From Neolentinus lepideus HHB14362 ss-1 (Eukaryota; Basidiomycota; Agaricomycetes; Gloeophyllales; Gloeophyllaceae), in assembly GCA_001632425.1 (NCBI GenBank), contig KV425588.1, positions 111,496 to 175,495 of the forward strand: a stretch of 64,000 bases of DNA. Direction: 5' to 3'. The translations under genes were made by a program, and so were the position numbers. Of this stretch, positions 35,567-47,761 are shown piece after piece. Positions within the stretch are counted from its first letter, which is position 1. The number at the start of each line of letters is the position of its first letter. The notes under the pieces are model-generated. The model made no database searches and was not told the DNA's origin. It saw only the letters and a program-made list of their open reading frames with translations.

Positions 35567-37829
35567 GGTTTAAGAATTAGCGCTTTCGAGACAAGGCAAG
35601 ACGTAAGAAACCGATGAGCGAGGAATTACTCTAGTGCCAGTGGAATATATAATCGCCCAGTGGTGTGAAATGAGTCAAATGTTCGTAAAACTGGACAAGA
35701 TGTATTGCCGATCTTTGCCGGATATAGAACGCAGGCGGCGGCTAAACCGGGCCAACACGGATTAGTAATCTAAGTCACTTGACTGTGACGCGTTCGGCGA
35801 AATGGAAAATGTGGTAGGCCGAACCATTAGTCCAGGTACAGGAGACTGCGTGAGCATAGTGAGGCGGACATTAGTTCACAGGGAGGAAAATGAAACGGCG
35901 GACTCCGAACCTAAATACTTCCGCATCCAACATGAGTAAGTAGTGCAGCCAGCAATTGCAACCAGACGAGATCCCGAGCAGGAATACATGTCACAAGGCA
36001 GCAACCAGGATAGCAATAGTAGAGTTAATAAAAGATTCTTCCACTGGATTGACAAACCCTTCCCTTACTCGAGCGGTGATGATGGAGATGCCAACAAACG
36101 CAGACTTGATTGCGACGGATCTCCCGGCGTCCAAATGGAAGCATAGAAACAACACTGCGAATGCAAGGGAAGACTAGAAGTCTTCCACAGGCCGTAAGAT
36201 GAACTAGAAAGGATCACGGTTGTCGACGACTGGAAGAAGAAAGCTATACATATAGCCAGTAGGCTAATTGCAGTAGCGCCAGTGCTCCTAAAGTGACGCA
36301 GAATACCACAACAAGCGGGTATGACAAAAGTTCAGAGACATTACTTAGTAGAGGGAAGCTTCACGTAGCGCCGCCCGAACTCCGCTGATTGATGTGAGAG
36401 GTGCTGATGTAACCAAGACATACCCTTTTGGGGCGATTGGTTGCAAACTTAAATTCTGATCTGCAGGCTGCAGCAGCTGATAATGTCCGCACTATCATAG
36501 CAAGAAAATTATAGCTCATAACTTTGCTCCTGAAACGCTTTCCGCCAGGAAGATATATATGACATCCGCTTCTGAGGTGGGCCCATTAATATCTGCGCAA
36601 TGATCCAGTACTTAAGCTCCGTACCAGGCTTCGGACATCGGATCGTTCATGTTCACTGTTGTCCCCTGCAAACTTCATATGTCCCTCGTTGTCTGTGGAA
36701 ATAATGCGATCTCATTAATCCTCTGCAGAAGCTAGCCCTCCTCAGGATGGTCCAGGAAAGCGTTCTGCTTGTCAAACGGAGTCGGTCATAAACCACTGCT
36801 GAGTCACTGTCAGCTCTCTCGGTCGTAATGATCAGATTAAACCGTGAGGACTGGATGGTTGTGACCTCGCACAGTGGTACAGCGTGATGTTGGAAATAGC
36901 AAGCTCATGCGGATTCAGGGTTCGTCTCTTCCGTTTATTTCGACCGTCATTCCCTGTACCATGGCTGTTCCTTTCCATTATCACAGCTTTGCGTTATCTT
37001 AGTTCCTGGATGTGTAGCTCCTAAGACGAGATAATCACAATGTCTACTATCCAAAACTCACCCATTCATTGCGTGAATGCGGAGCTCTCGGCTTGTCTCT
37101 CAGTGTCACAACGTTTGCATCCTTGGGAAACAAATAATGGAGCTTCTTGTATGTCCTCTCGAAAGTGTGTGATGATATGAAACTCATCATCTTTCCTTTC
37201 TGGTTTACCATATCTCAGCCCGAGCGTCGCGAACAACATGCAGCCCCAAGCCTCGAGTCTGCCACGATATCCGTGGTACTCGTTGACCTCAGGGTCCTCA
37301 TTTTGTACCGCCACTGTAATCAAGCTATTCTCTAGAGGTTAGTCAAGAACCTGCACGTTGGAGGAACTTAACCTGTCTACGCAGCCGCCAATTGAAGTGC
37401 AACGCTCGCTCCACGCACCCTTTAATGTGCATTACATATCTGCTGCGTCTATTTTCTGTCACCTCCTGACACAAGACAACTGCGGGATTGGCTGCGATAT
37501 AGCATGTTATCCTCCTCTGAATTAGCGATCCTCGTGCCTATGGGCGACAACACGCATCATGGTGTTAGCATTGAAACCTTGAGTCGCATGTATTATCACG
37601 TTCCTTAATATCCACCCGCCAATCGGTTTCGTGCAGCAACTACTCGGTGCCCATAGGGGCCGAGCAAGGACTTAAGCATGAAGCTGGCAGTGGCATCATA
37701 TTCATGACGCAGCTGGAGGGCTATATAAGATGATTGTCTGCTCCGAGTTTGCTTCTCCACTGGTGTAAGTCTTTGCATTTTGCACTCCCATCTCACGTTA
37801 CTTCCTACCATCCGCTCCACAGAGACGCA
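35567..37829. other. 2.3-kb gene-free stretch
   Basis: No gene, tRNA or transposon end was recognised. Short open frames (for example 37066-37323 minus) have no splice partners. The composition is AT-richer than the neighbouring gene core, fitting the start of the repeat-rich half. Confidence 0.4.
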
Positions 37830-38308
37830 ATGGCCATTGAGTCGAAGGCTCCCAAGCACTCACCTATTGTCACGACGTTATCCCTCCCTTCCTCCGCACC
37901 ATGTTCCCGATCTCCCTCACCAGAGCCACAGCTGCCGGAGTCCCCGACTGCGCGATCCAGGCGCTCTCCGCCGCCCTCCCGATCGCCACCTGTCCTCGTC
38001 AGATCGACACCGTCGAGATATACACTCACTGTCGATCTCGGACCGGAGTTCCAGTCAGAGATGGTCACAATAGCTGCAAAGAAGGGTGACAGGCTCGACA
38101 TCGTCGCTGACTTGTGGTATCTCGAAGTCGATTGTAAGTCTTCTGCTGATATAGACCCTCGTGCACGTCACTAAAGATATGCTAATATTCAGGTCATCAC
38201 GAATGGCGCATTCAATTCCCTAAAAGTGATGTAGACTTGACTTCGGCCAAGGCAACGATCGGAACAGGTCAACTCTGTATTCACGTGAAACGGAGGAGAA
38301 AGTCTTGA
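37830..38308 (+). CDS. Hsp20/alpha-crystallin-like small protein, 139 aa
   Basis: Two exons, 37830-38133 and 38193-38308 (420 nt). A Pro/Ser-rich N-terminal region of about 65 residues precedes a beta-rich domain: YTLTVDLGPEF, VTIAAKKGDRLDIVAD, EWRIQFPKSDVDL, AKATIGTGQLCIHVKRR. This matches the strand pattern of the alpha-crystallin (Hsp20) fold, including a V-D-L turn before the last strands, though the C-terminal IxI motif is absent. It may be a divergent small heat-shock protein or a related CS-like fold. Such proteins with long disordered N-termini are common in agaricomycetes. Confidence 0.68.
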
Positions 38309-39962
38309 GAGAACATCGACCATTCTGGGTTATCCCTGATATATAAGCTCCTTATTTATTGGCGCAACCCACTTTCAACCGCTTAAATAGGTGGTCGCCG
38401 CACAGTGAGACTTATCGATTAGTGTCAAACTTCTTTGGACTTGCTCGGTTTACTGCTAGCATGTATTAGGACATTGTAAGATTGATTGTACCAAGAATTA
38501 AATAGATGATGGGCTTCCTCAACTCCTGAAGACATACTGGATGACCTGCATGCATCTTCACCAAACCGGTCGACACGTTGAACGCGCTGCTGAACAGGTA
38601 AAGCAGGTTATGTTGGTACTCTCCACTCCAGGAGAAAACCCATTCTATTTTCTGTGGACCATCTGATTGGCTACGAGGAGATGTCGCGATCGTAAGTTAA
38701 ACTCCAAAACGCGCACTTATGCCAACAGGTGCTTCCTGACTATCTCGCAGACAGAAAACTATTCTGTGTCCAGGCAGGCGGGAACGGACTTTTTTGGTAA
38801 TGGGTAAATTCTCGGGACAGGCAATGTCACAGTGAGCTGCGGGATCCGTGGTCTTGGAAAAGCGAGGACCGAGTAAAGATGCCTTGCCCACCCACTGGCA
38901 AACATAACTTCTTGTCTGTGCAGGCCAGCCATAATTGCTTGAGCACTAGGCAAGCAACCCGCCGCTGAGCGGACCACCTCTCAGTCGGATAATCTTGATT
39001 ATTATCGATCAATAGATGCTACCTCGCGTACCAGGTTATGTCCGACCCAAGGTTGATCGAACTTGGAGAACGAGGCCTCCAGGGCGGAGCGTGAACTCAC
39101 GTGGTCATGAACAGTCACATTTGTCACACCCAGCCCACGGCTGCCCCGCGCCACAAACACGTTTGGTCTATCGTACGCGTCTTCAGCCCACTAGAAGAAT
39201 TCAAAAACCATCTATCATGCAATGCAACACTGATTCCTCGTGACATACACATAGGAGAGGCGGTGATAGTGCTTTCTGTATCTGCGCCGGTGTGGTTCCG
39301 AGTCGGTCTGGCTGTGCTGAGCTACATCATCAGCATCCGATACGCCGACACCGAACATCGGGACCATCATTGATAAACGGAAGCGGTGTCTTTGGCAGGG
39401 TCCGAACAGGCCCTGAAGTGCTCCGGGCCACAAGTCTCGGTTCGTCTTCATCGCCACGTCACTTCTGCGAGTCTGAGGTGTGGTATTACTTACAGAAACT
39501 ACGGAGCCAGATTTCAAATGGAACTACTTGTAGCTAGAAGCCTCTAGAGCTGACGGCTTTCCTTTACAACGGACTATGACTGATCACGGCATATTGTAAC
39601 AGACATAGCACACAGTTTGGTATCTGGTCTTAAGTGTGTCTCCCCCCACCCGTAGATCGCAGCAAACCGTACACCCGATAAATTCACCTTCAAGTGAGTA
39701 CTCATTGTTAACACATACCATACTGAAGGCATCATTTGGTGCGGTAATGTATGCGGGTTCCTGTCCTTGTGTGAGCTACGAGTCTAAATATACGTTTGTC
39801 AGTGAATGGCGGATCAAATCAGTGCTACCAATAGGCAAGTCATCTCACCCCTGTATATTCATCATATCAAACATTGTGCTTGTTCTCTCAGGATAGCATG
39901 CCCACCTTGGAAATAGAGCAATAAATCTCACTGGAATGAATCTGCGGCTCAGTGTACTGGAA
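38309..39962. other. Gene-free stretch upstream of the first secreted-protein gene
   Basis: No coding gene is supported. Open frames on either strand lack splice-consistent extension. Confidence 0.4.
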
Positions 39963-39969
39963 TATAAAG
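39963..39969 (+). promoter_or_regulatory. TATA-like box of secreted-protein gene copy A
   Basis: TATAAAG lies 99 bp upstream of the ATG at 40062. It corresponds in position to the TATAAAA boxes of copies B and C. Confidence 0.5.
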
Positions 39970-40061
39970 TAGTCTTTTACTGATTTCAGACAGGATCGCT
40001 ACCGCGTACATTCACCCCACTTTTATGTTCCCTCCTGTTCGCTCACGCCAGAAAACTACGA

Positions 40062-40618
40062 ATGAAGTCCTTCATTACAATCATCCTCATTTCTCTTGTT
40101 GTCGCGACTACCACTCGCGCTCTTGGATGCAGTGAGGCTGAGAGGTTTGGTGTCGTCACCGTGTCACCCACGACCTTCGCACAGGGCGATGTGAGCCCAC
40201 AGAAGTTTTCTCGAGCCGCGGTGCTCGCATTAATGTACGGCTATAGAACGTGACCATCAGCACGGACTTCACCTGCTGTTATTGGTTCGATCAACCTCCG
40301 ATCTACACTGACTACCACATTGAAGTCGAGACCAACAACAACGGCCATGAGCCAGCTATTCTGCTTGCTCGTCGCCAGCCCCCTGCGGGCGCTACCAATG
40401 ACTCATTCACTGTACAGGTTTGTGACTACCCTCTAGATAGACATATCATCAGATTGATCATATGATGCCGACAGATTCCTTACGCCTTTGTTTTCAACGC
40501 CAGCTACAGTCTTATTCTGTGGACTACATATCCCGTGAACGGTTCGAATGGGAGTCCCTTCTACCCAATTGGCGGCACTGTAACCCCTGTTAATATCACT
40601 GGGATTGAAGGCTCTTAA
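40062..40618 (+). CDS. Small secreted protein, copy A, 147 aa
   Basis: Three exons: 40062-40190, 40247-40417, 40475-40618. A signal peptide (MKSFITIILISLVVATTTRA) is followed by a mature domain of about 125 residues. Features shared with copies B and C are an N-terminal Cys (GCSEAERFG), FTC, YTDYHIEVETNNNGHEP, LLARRQPP, DSFTVQ at the exon 2/3 border, and IPYAFVFNASYS. Asn-x-Ser/Thr sites are frequent. The alternating hydrophobic pattern suggests a secreted beta-sandwich. It is the most divergent of the three copies, with an extra Cys pair (CCYWF). No enzymatic motif was recognised. An effector or cell-surface role is possible but unproven. Confidence 0.85.
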
Positions 40619-41251
40619 ATTTACTTCATGGGGGTTCCGGGTTTCAGAGAATGCTCTTGTTAGTATCGGACTCTTTGCCTTGGCCCTCAGCTACTTGTTT
40701 ATACGCCTGTTGTGGCAATCGCGTGCCTATATTGCACAGTTAATAGCATTTTTGTTTACGGACTTCAAAGGAATACATCACTCAATGCGTGAGGCATAAG
40801 ACAAGTACCTTCGCCGGTCATCTATGAGGGGATCCCTCGCGGCCTCATGCAACAGAGTCACAATCAGGATCACGGACTAAACATGGACGTGTCAAGTCAT
40901 TAACTTGCTTGCTTGATTCCCGTAACGGAAGTAGTCTTCTTGTGAAACCGAATGCTAGAGTGAATGGGTGGAGGCGAACCGAAAGCGAGTCGGGTTTAGC
41001 TCGGACGTCAGAGTTCTTGGACACCCTCCACTAATCCTTGAATAACATAGTAGTTGACGGGCGTTGCTACTTCCGTCCAGCGTGAGTGAGTCCTAACATT
41101 TATATAGCCTTAACGCAACAGTTACGTTCCCATTGTCACTACTAAACAGGACATACCGTTCACATGGCCTCCTGCGACATTTTTGTGTTGTATGGACAGT
41201 GCAGGATTATAAATGCGTTGGTATACTTGTTGCAATGTGCTGATATCCCCA
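40619..41251. repeat. Downstream block shared with 45297-45715
   Basis: From about 40626 to 40975 the sequence closely follows 45297-45715, including 'ggacttcaaaggaata', 'caatcaggatcacgg' and 'gtgaatgggtggaggc'-type words. It encodes a hydrophobic stretch (LFALALSYLFIRLLW) with no complete gene, so it is treated as a duplicated remnant. Confidence 0.6.
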
Positions 41252-42358
41252 ATGCCTACCATTGCAGATAGCAAGTGCGTCCTCATCATTGGAGCTACTG
41301 CTGGTATAGGCCAGGCGCTGGCTCGAGCTCTTGTGTATCTGCCTTCCAAGCCGAAAGTCATTGTGAATGGGCGGCGACAGGAACGACTGGACGAACTTCA
41401 GAAGGAAGGATTCGAAACAATACCGTTCGACGTCAACACTGACCGCTCGAACTTGAAGCATTTCGTCGACACGGTAGTCAGCCGATATCCAGAGGTGAGA
41501 ACCTTCACAATCCGCTGTAGCACTGCGGCACTCTGAAACAGGCTGTGAAAGCTTGATACGGTGGTATTCTCTGCTGCCATTCAGCATGAGCTTGATTTTA
41601 CCCACCCGGATACCCTAGACTTGGACAGTGAGTGGAGATACTCTCCGTGCCTGTCTTCCGACTAACACATCAACAGTCTTTATGAGGGAACTGAATATTA
41701 ATTATATATCGATCATCATTATGATGAAATTCTTCCTCTCTCACCTAATCAAGCGAGCGGTGCGTGTCCGTATCGCATTGTACAGATACAGAGGCGCTGA
41801 CGGTCTTTAGCCAGGCTATGGGTCAACCCTGCTTCATAATTCCCATTAGCTCCAGTCTCGCCATAACTCCTGGTCCATGGGTACCCACGTATGCTGCCAC
41901 TAAAGCTGCTCTTCACAGCTTCAGTATAACTTTGAACGAACAATTACATGGAACAGGGGTGTACGTCATGGAGATTATGCCACCGTGAGTCCTCGTAGAT
42001 CAGTGTTATGAAGCCTATGAGTAACAATAACAACAGGCTAACCGAGTCTGAACTGCATGATCGTGAGAGTCGATAGTCCTCTATGCCAAAGTGAGAGTCT
42101 GATCATTCTTTGATTGCGGTAGATCAAGGGAAAAGGGAGACCTTGCAGAAAGTATGGATGCCTCTCGATGAGTTCACGAAGGAAGAGATGGAAGGCCTCC
42201 TTCGTGGAGAAACATTTATCCCGTGCGGCGAAACCAAAGAATCCTTCGACACGTTTGAGAGGGGCAGGGCAGAAGCTGTCCATGCTATGTATGTCGAGCG
42301 CAGAAAACATGAAGACAACGTCGGAGACGGATTCCGAATTGGGGTTAATAGGCACTGA
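41252..42358 (+). CDS. Short-chain dehydrogenase/reductase
   Basis: NAD(P)-dependent oxidoreductase of the classical SDR family. Six exons are joined at PE|LDTVVFSAAIQ, LD|IFMRELNINY, KRA|AMGQPCF, PP|LTESELHD and RE|NQGKRETL. The cofactor motif GATAGIGQ is near residue 15, NGRRQERL follows beta-2, an AA-I motif stands where NNAG is usual (VVFSAAIQ), N appears in NINY, Ser in PISSSLAI, and the catalytic YAATKAA is intact. About 285 residues is normal for the family. The pattern resembles the DltE-like SDRs annotated widely in fungi. It lies between copies A and B of the secreted-protein gene, and any functional link is unproven. Confidence 0.85.
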
Positions 42359-43523
42359 GAAGCAGTAAGTAATGGTCACGAGGGCGAAGTGGATTTTGAG
42401 TCGGGTAAATGACGGTGGATGAATCTGAGAGTGCGTGTGAACGGATGAGAGCTGCTATCTGTCCTGAGTGCGACAGTTTGATCCCGTCTGTATATTTTTA
42501 CCGGTTTGCACGGAGTGTACACGCTAGATAGAACGCGAACAAGGACCTCATATGCGCACAGGTGTATCCAACAGAGTCCGATATATAGGACGATTAAGCA
42601 TGAAAGGTTCATCGACGACTGCAATTTAAAAGACAGGTGATATGTCGACTGCATTTCATTTACCTCGAGCATGACAGAGCTTTTGAGTCAGAATTGTGGC
42701 GGGAATTGTGGGCGAACTAGGTCGTTTAAGTTCGAAGACACGAACCTAGGACCTGCTATGCGAATTAAGGGCTGCGAGCAATTCCCTATGAAGTACGATA
42801 CCTGTTCCACAGCGCACTGATCGCATCCTCCAGCCTAAGTATGACAGGTGTGTAAGTGTATGTGGATCCTCAGATACAAACAACGCCTGGAACGGTGAAA
42901 TACTGATGTCAACGTGAATAAGAAGCACGGCAGCATATTGTCTACCTCTGTAGGAGCAAACGTGCCACGAGTCTGACTTCGACACGAGTGTAGTCCGTGC
43001 TGTGCGAGAAATTTTACATCACCCGGCTGCAAGTACTGCTAGCACGAATGGAGGGGCTCTAGTCCAAGTCCGAATTCCATAGACAGTAGCCGCTGTCTAA
43101 AAATCTGCATTGAGGATGTTGGATGGGCCACCGAGCGCCTAGATACAAACAGCCTCTGAACTAGACGAGAATCAAGACTAGCGCGCTGGTGAGGGGAGCA
43201 AACAGCACAAGAAAGGTCCTGAACCGTGTTGCTTTATGGGATGAAAGACCTTCGAAATGGTTCGGCTGGCTCGGTGATGATATATTTGAGTTCAAATTGA
43301 CCGCCAATGAAATTGTACGTCCACCAAACAGCAATAGCAGGTAATTGAGAAGCCACACTATCTTCGCGACAGATTCCAGATTGGTAAAGGTTCAGAATCA
43401 TCCAAGCAAATGCTGACGAGCAAAGGGGCTTGGATACAGATGCAACACTATGGCGCGGCATAGGAAGTCCGATCTATGAATCGGTCACGGCAAACTCCTT
43501 AAAATTACTAAGCCTTGTGATAT
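42359..43523. other. Gene-free stretch downstream of the SDR gene
   Basis: No gene is supported. 'agatacaaacaacgcctgga' (about 42878) and 'agatacaaacagcctctgaa' (about 43142) form an imperfect direct repeat about 260 bp apart, perhaps a short local duplication. Confidence 0.35.
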
Positions 43524-43644
43524 ATGTCAAGGGATGTGCCTTCTTCTAGAGAACCGCATCCTACGATCACAGCTAGACGGCTCGGCAGCTGCATAGCCTC
43601 AGGTCACAGGTGCATACTAGATCTTAATATCCCGACAGGAACAG

Positions 43645-43872
43645 TTAGTGAATTGCTGGACTCAACGGCCCCCCAAACAGCCTGGCCCAAGCCCATATTC
43701 ATTGCGGGCTGGCTAAGGTTGGGAAAGCTCAAGGCCGGCCCGAAGCTCTTAATACAAGCCCAGGGCTTAGCGCGGACCCAAGCCCGGCCTGAGGCCTCAC
43801 TTTGATGGGGCGTGAGCCCTGTTGGACCCGGCCTAAGTCTCGGGCCCGTCACGGAAAATAGCTAGGACCAGT
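43645..43872. mobile_element. GGCCC-rich insertion in the upstream region of copy B
   Basis: Copies B and C of the duplicated upstream region align on both sides ('aatatcccgacaggaacagt' / 'acaccgtatgcaac'). About 230 bp rich in 'aagcccggcctgaggcc' words is present only in copy B. A relative lies within the hAT-like element (about 48240-48370). No coding capacity and no clear inverted ends are seen. It is probably a short interspersed or MITE-type repeat. Confidence 0.55.
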
Positions 43873-44074
43873 ACATGTACACCGTATGCAACATCGTATC
43901 CGCACTTCTTTCCTGACTAACATACTTGCTTAGGTTATGTTACTAGTGTTGCGCATTGAGCACCTGAGCGCCCCGCAGCTTCAAAACGTCAAACGTGCAA
44001 CAAACTTTTATGATGCTGTGTACTGCGTGCGGTGTATTGAAGCCGACGTACGAACAATGCGGCAAAGCCTTGCA

Positions 44075-44081
44075 TATAAAA
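44075..44081 (+). promoter_or_regulatory. TATA box of secreted-protein gene copy B
   Basis: TATAAAA lies 91 bp upstream of the ATG at 44166, the same spacing as in copy C. Confidence 0.65.
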
Positions 44082-44165
44082 CAGTCGACCGCCAGAGCCA
44101 GACTATATTGTCAAAATCCCAGTCTCCTCGCTCACTCGTTTCTTATCTCTCGTCTAGTTCTTACT

Positions 44166-44716
44166 ATGAAGTTCTTCGTTGCCGCTGTCGTCTCTTCTCT
44201 TTTCGCCGTGGCCACTGTCACTGCGGAATGCCCTGAAGTTACTAGATTCGGCCGCTTCAATGTCTCGCCTACGAGCCTTTCCTCTGGAGACGTGAGTTTT
44301 TAGGTCGTTGGAAGCCATCGTCCTAATAATGACATGCATTTCATCTGCAGTCTGTCACCATCAACGCAAACTTCACTTGCGCGAAACAGTTAGGCTATGT
44401 GGCCACCTACACGGACTACTATATCGAGGTGCCAACAAACAACAACGGACACGAACCGTCAGTAATGCTTGCTCGCCGTCAGCTCGCCGAGGATGCTACT
44501 ACCGACTCGTTCACGGTGCAGGTACGTAGCAATTACTGCCTACAAACTGCGATTTCCTCACACTACGGACAGATCCCTTACGGGTACTACTTCCCAAATG
44601 CCAGCTACGTTATTGCCCTGGTAAACACGTACGCTACCGATGGCACCAACGGCCTCCCCATCTACCAGGTCGGTGGCCTCTCCGCCTCCGTTAACATCAC
44701 ATCCACTGTTTCATAA
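44166..44716 (+). CDS. Small secreted protein, copy B, 146 aa
   Basis: Three exons, 44166-44291, 44351-44521 and 44573-44716, at the same intron positions and phases as copies A and C. A signal peptide (MKFFVAAVVSSLFAVATVTA) precedes ECPEVTRFGRFNVSPTS. The mature protein contains FTC (the second conserved Cys), YTDYYIEVPTNNNGHEP, LARRQ, DSFTVQIPYGYYFPNASY and a C-terminal NITSTVS. It has two Cys that could pair, and no membrane anchor after the signal. It closely resembles copy C over promoter, exons, introns and 3' region, so the two diverged by a segmental duplication. Function unknown. Confidence 0.88.
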
Positions 44717-45129
44717 GTGACTTCATCTGGAATTTGGGTCGCGGAAAGGACTTTCACATTTAAGGACTTATGATCGTTACTGTAGCCATGTGTGTGCATA
44801 TATATTGTACCCTTAATAGCATCGCGCTTTGGCCCGAGACTACTAAAGAGGTGACACAGGTGCCGGACTAAGCTTGAAATTTCCATCAGAGCTAATTCAC
44901 CTCATCATTATTACAGTAGGCTACCAGCCTAGCGTAAAGGTTCTGGGTACATGAAACTCAAGGCCATCTGAGCAGACATGTCCCAGGGGGGAAAAAGCTT
45001 CCATACGATGCTCTAGACATCTGACCTAGTTATCCTGTGGCTCGGGTAGACGAATGGGCCCTCCAGGAGGTATTTGAGCACGGAAGCTGTGGACGATCCA
45101 TCGAGATCAGCCATGATATATAAGTTCCG

Positions 45130-45300
45130 TGTTGCATTTACCGTACAAATTTGCAGAGAACGAAGTATATCTGAACGACACTCCTGAGGAGCGTCAAAGA
45201 GGAGTTGATTAGACAAGTTTAAGAAGACGGCCCAAGGTGGCAAGAAGAACGTCATTGGCTCCACTGGAGAGAATGAGGATGAAGTCGAATGTGCATTGGG
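45130..45300 (-). pseudogene. Remnant of the last exon of the membrane-protein gene
   Basis: The sequence from about 45130 to 45300 matches 49840-50005, which includes the last exon of the membrane-protein gene at 49843-51022 (shared words 'aacgacactcctgaggagc' and 'gagaatgaggatgaagtcga'). Here the match breaks off at about 45297, joins a different block shared with copy A, and is interrupted by changes ('ttgattagac'). No upstream exons are present, so it is a truncated duplicate. Confidence 0.6.
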
Positions 45301-46549
45301 GTTCCGAGCTTTGGAGAAGGCTCGTATTTGTATCGGAATATTTGCCCTGGCCCTCATTTATTCACTTGTTTATACCACTGCTGTGGCAATTGTGTGTCCG
45401 TATTGCACCGTTAACAGTGTCTTTCTGCTTTCGACAGATACCGAGAGTATGCAGACGATCGAACGCTGGTACGAGGTGGGAAAAGAATGGCGGCTTGTCT
45501 ATGGACTTCAAAGGAATACGTCACTCAGCGCGTGAGGCATCAGACACGTACCTTCACCGGTCATATATGAGAGGATCACTGCCTCATGCGCCAGAGTCAC
45601 GATCAGGATCACGGGCTAAACATGGATGTGTTAAGTCACTAATTTGCTTGATTGATTCCCTTGACGGGATGTAATCTCCTTGTGAGACCGAGTGAGAGGT
45701 GAATGGGTGGGGGCATAGATGTAGCTTGTTATTACTGAGATAGATAAATCTCCAACCTCAGCGGTTCGGTGATGAAGCTACTGCGAGACCTATCACCCCT
45801 CGTGGAATCCAGCGTGACCGGTACTTCTTAGATGTGCATTTTATGGCCTGTAGGAACATCTTTGCCACAGAGTCAGAAGTTATATACGGACAAGATAACA
45901 GTCTTCCGGCTCGTTGTAGACGGTATCGGACGAGAGTACCTGGTGCGAGCCAATCATAATATCGCCCGCTAAACAAGAGCAAATAGGCTACTAGTCATCT
46001 GTTTTCGCTCGTGCGTTTGTCTGTGTCAACCTCTTTCCGTTCTCCGCCCAGAATGTTATCGAGCTTGGCGTTCGAATATTGAACGTTGCATGGCTCTCGG
46101 AGTGGCTTTCTTGCAAATCCATCACCGCTTACGAGCGGACCACGAAAATTCATCAATTTCGATCGGCTGTGATGCCGCTTATGGTCGGGCTTGAGTGGAA
46201 CGCTCAAATTCGCTGATGTACTTTTTTCGAGGTAGGCTCATTGTTTTTTGTTTGCAATCTGCTGTGGGCATTATTTGCTGGAGTGATTTCGTCTACTAGG
46301 ATACGCATCCTTGTTACTCCACCACCTGCTTTTGCATTCGAAGACCGACATCCCCTCGGTCTGGTACCAGATGGCCTACAGGATGCACTTATGCATTGAA
46401 AATTTAGCTAGATCTTGAAGATGCGACTGCGCCGGATGTCTCTAAAGTGCGAGTGTACATTAGACCGCGGATCTCGGCCTCGTAGTAGTAGCAACCTTCA
46501 TGGACAATCATTGTGACTTAGCTCTGAAACACGCAGTACTCTCGCTTGC
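45301..46549. other. Duplicated remnant, then gene-free sequence
   Basis: 45301-45715 repeats the block downstream of copy A and encodes a short hydrophobic run (IGIFALALIYSLVYTTAVAIV) without a complete gene. From 45715 to 46549 no feature was recognised. Confidence 0.45.
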
Positions 46550-46551
46550 TA

Positions 46552-47312
46552 TGGTGCGGGTCAGCTAGTCACCGCCACTTTTGTACAAAGAATGTAGGAG
46601 CCCCATATTTTTTCCGTTTTCTTATTCCTCTAGTAGAAATGCTCCATTTGGGGCATAGAACAATTCTACCAGACAGAATTTCGATAGGGTCAAAATTGGG
46701 CGAGATATATTTTCGGACCGGATCATATTTTGCCGCATGGGAATGTATTTCCATATATCGACATAATCAACAATCTAATTATTTCAGCCTGTGTCAAACT
46801 GGTGCAGCAGCGTCTCCGGAACCCGTCTGCATCAGGAAAACGGCAATCTGTCTTACGGCCGGGACTTGGCTTAACCGGTCTTAAAGGTTCTTATTGTCGT
46901 CTTTTACGTGTCTTTTAGGTACTAAGCGCCCATTTTAAGACGAGAATAAGACCCATTAAGCCAAGTCCGGCTCTTAAAGTCTCTTGAAGCTATAAAAAGC
47001 ATTGTAAGACCGCCGTAAGACCATTGGCCGTTTTGCTGATGTGTGGGATGTGTATTGATGAGAAATGAATTGTCTAACCCTCAGCTGAGCGTCTTTTGCA
47101 CCCAGATCATCACATCAAAAGTGGTTTTGAGGTGTGGTGCTATGCAACAAGTACTGTATATATTATATAAAATCTACAGCCAATTGATGTGCCCAGATAG
47201 GCTTAGTTTACTATGAAATCTAGGGGAATATAAGGCAAAAATTGAATTTTTTGCGAGTCCGACCCGATTTTGCCGCTGTACAAAAGTGGCGGTGACTAGC
47301 CGACCCGCACCA
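46552..47312. mobile_element. Non-autonomous TA-flanked DNA transposon, 36-bp TIRs
   Basis: Positions 46552-46587 and 47277-47312 are inverted repeats of 36 bp with one mismatch, starting TGGTGCGGGTC. TA dinucleotides flank both ends (46550-46551 and 47313-47314), as for Tc1/mariner-type insertions. No transposase is encoded. The element carries a second, nested palindromic element (46830-47041). Confidence 0.75.
46830..47041. mobile_element. Nested palindromic MITE, 212 bp
   Basis: The ends CATCAGGAAAACGGCAAT and (reverse complement) CATCAGCAAAACGGCCAAT are near-perfect inverted repeats. The interior is also palindromic ('gggacttggcttaacc' against 'ccattaagccaagtcc'). A shorter relative sits at 8776-8886. 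It lies inside the TA-flanked transposon, so it inserted later. Confidence 0.75.
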
Positions 47313-47761
47313 TACTCTGCTTCGCGATGAATCCTGTGATCGCAGTTGCTTGTCTACTAAGTCGTATTTAGGAGGCGCCGTATCAAGCCTACGTTGGCTC
47401 ATCTAACTGAAACGGGAAGGTCGCCTCTGGGTCATGGTGTACTCATTACTAAGCCGATGTGCCTTCCTCCTAGAGCACCGTCGCAGCTGAGGAAACCATG
47501 GCATTGTAACCTACAGTTTCCTCCTGCGAGATCTATGAAGGCATGGAGTGTCGCAAAGTCAGTGTTGCTGACGCACCTAGAGTACTAAGGTATGTCGGGG
47601 TCCCATGCTCGAACACATCCTACGCACCATCATAGCCCTGGACAGCTCAGTAGCTGCATAGCCTTAGGTACGTCTGAATATCCCGACGGGTACAGTACAC
47701 CGTATGTAACCCCGTATCCGCGCTTCCATCCTGACCAACATGCTTAGGGTGTCGGGTGTCG
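47313..47761. repeat. Upstream block of copy C, duplicated from/with copy B
   Basis: About 47590-47760 matches 43555-43935 ('cagctgcatagcc', 'aatatcccgac', 'ccgtatccgc', 'cctgaccaaca') but lacks the GGCCC-rich insertion of copy B. It ends at the hAT-like insertion. Confidence 0.65.

Noticed and set aside
35567..40000. Search for tRNA genes by B-box (GTTCRANNC-like) words in gene-free stretches
   Set aside because: Isolated matches had no matching A-box or cloverleaf pairing by eye. A tRNA-scanning run would settle it.
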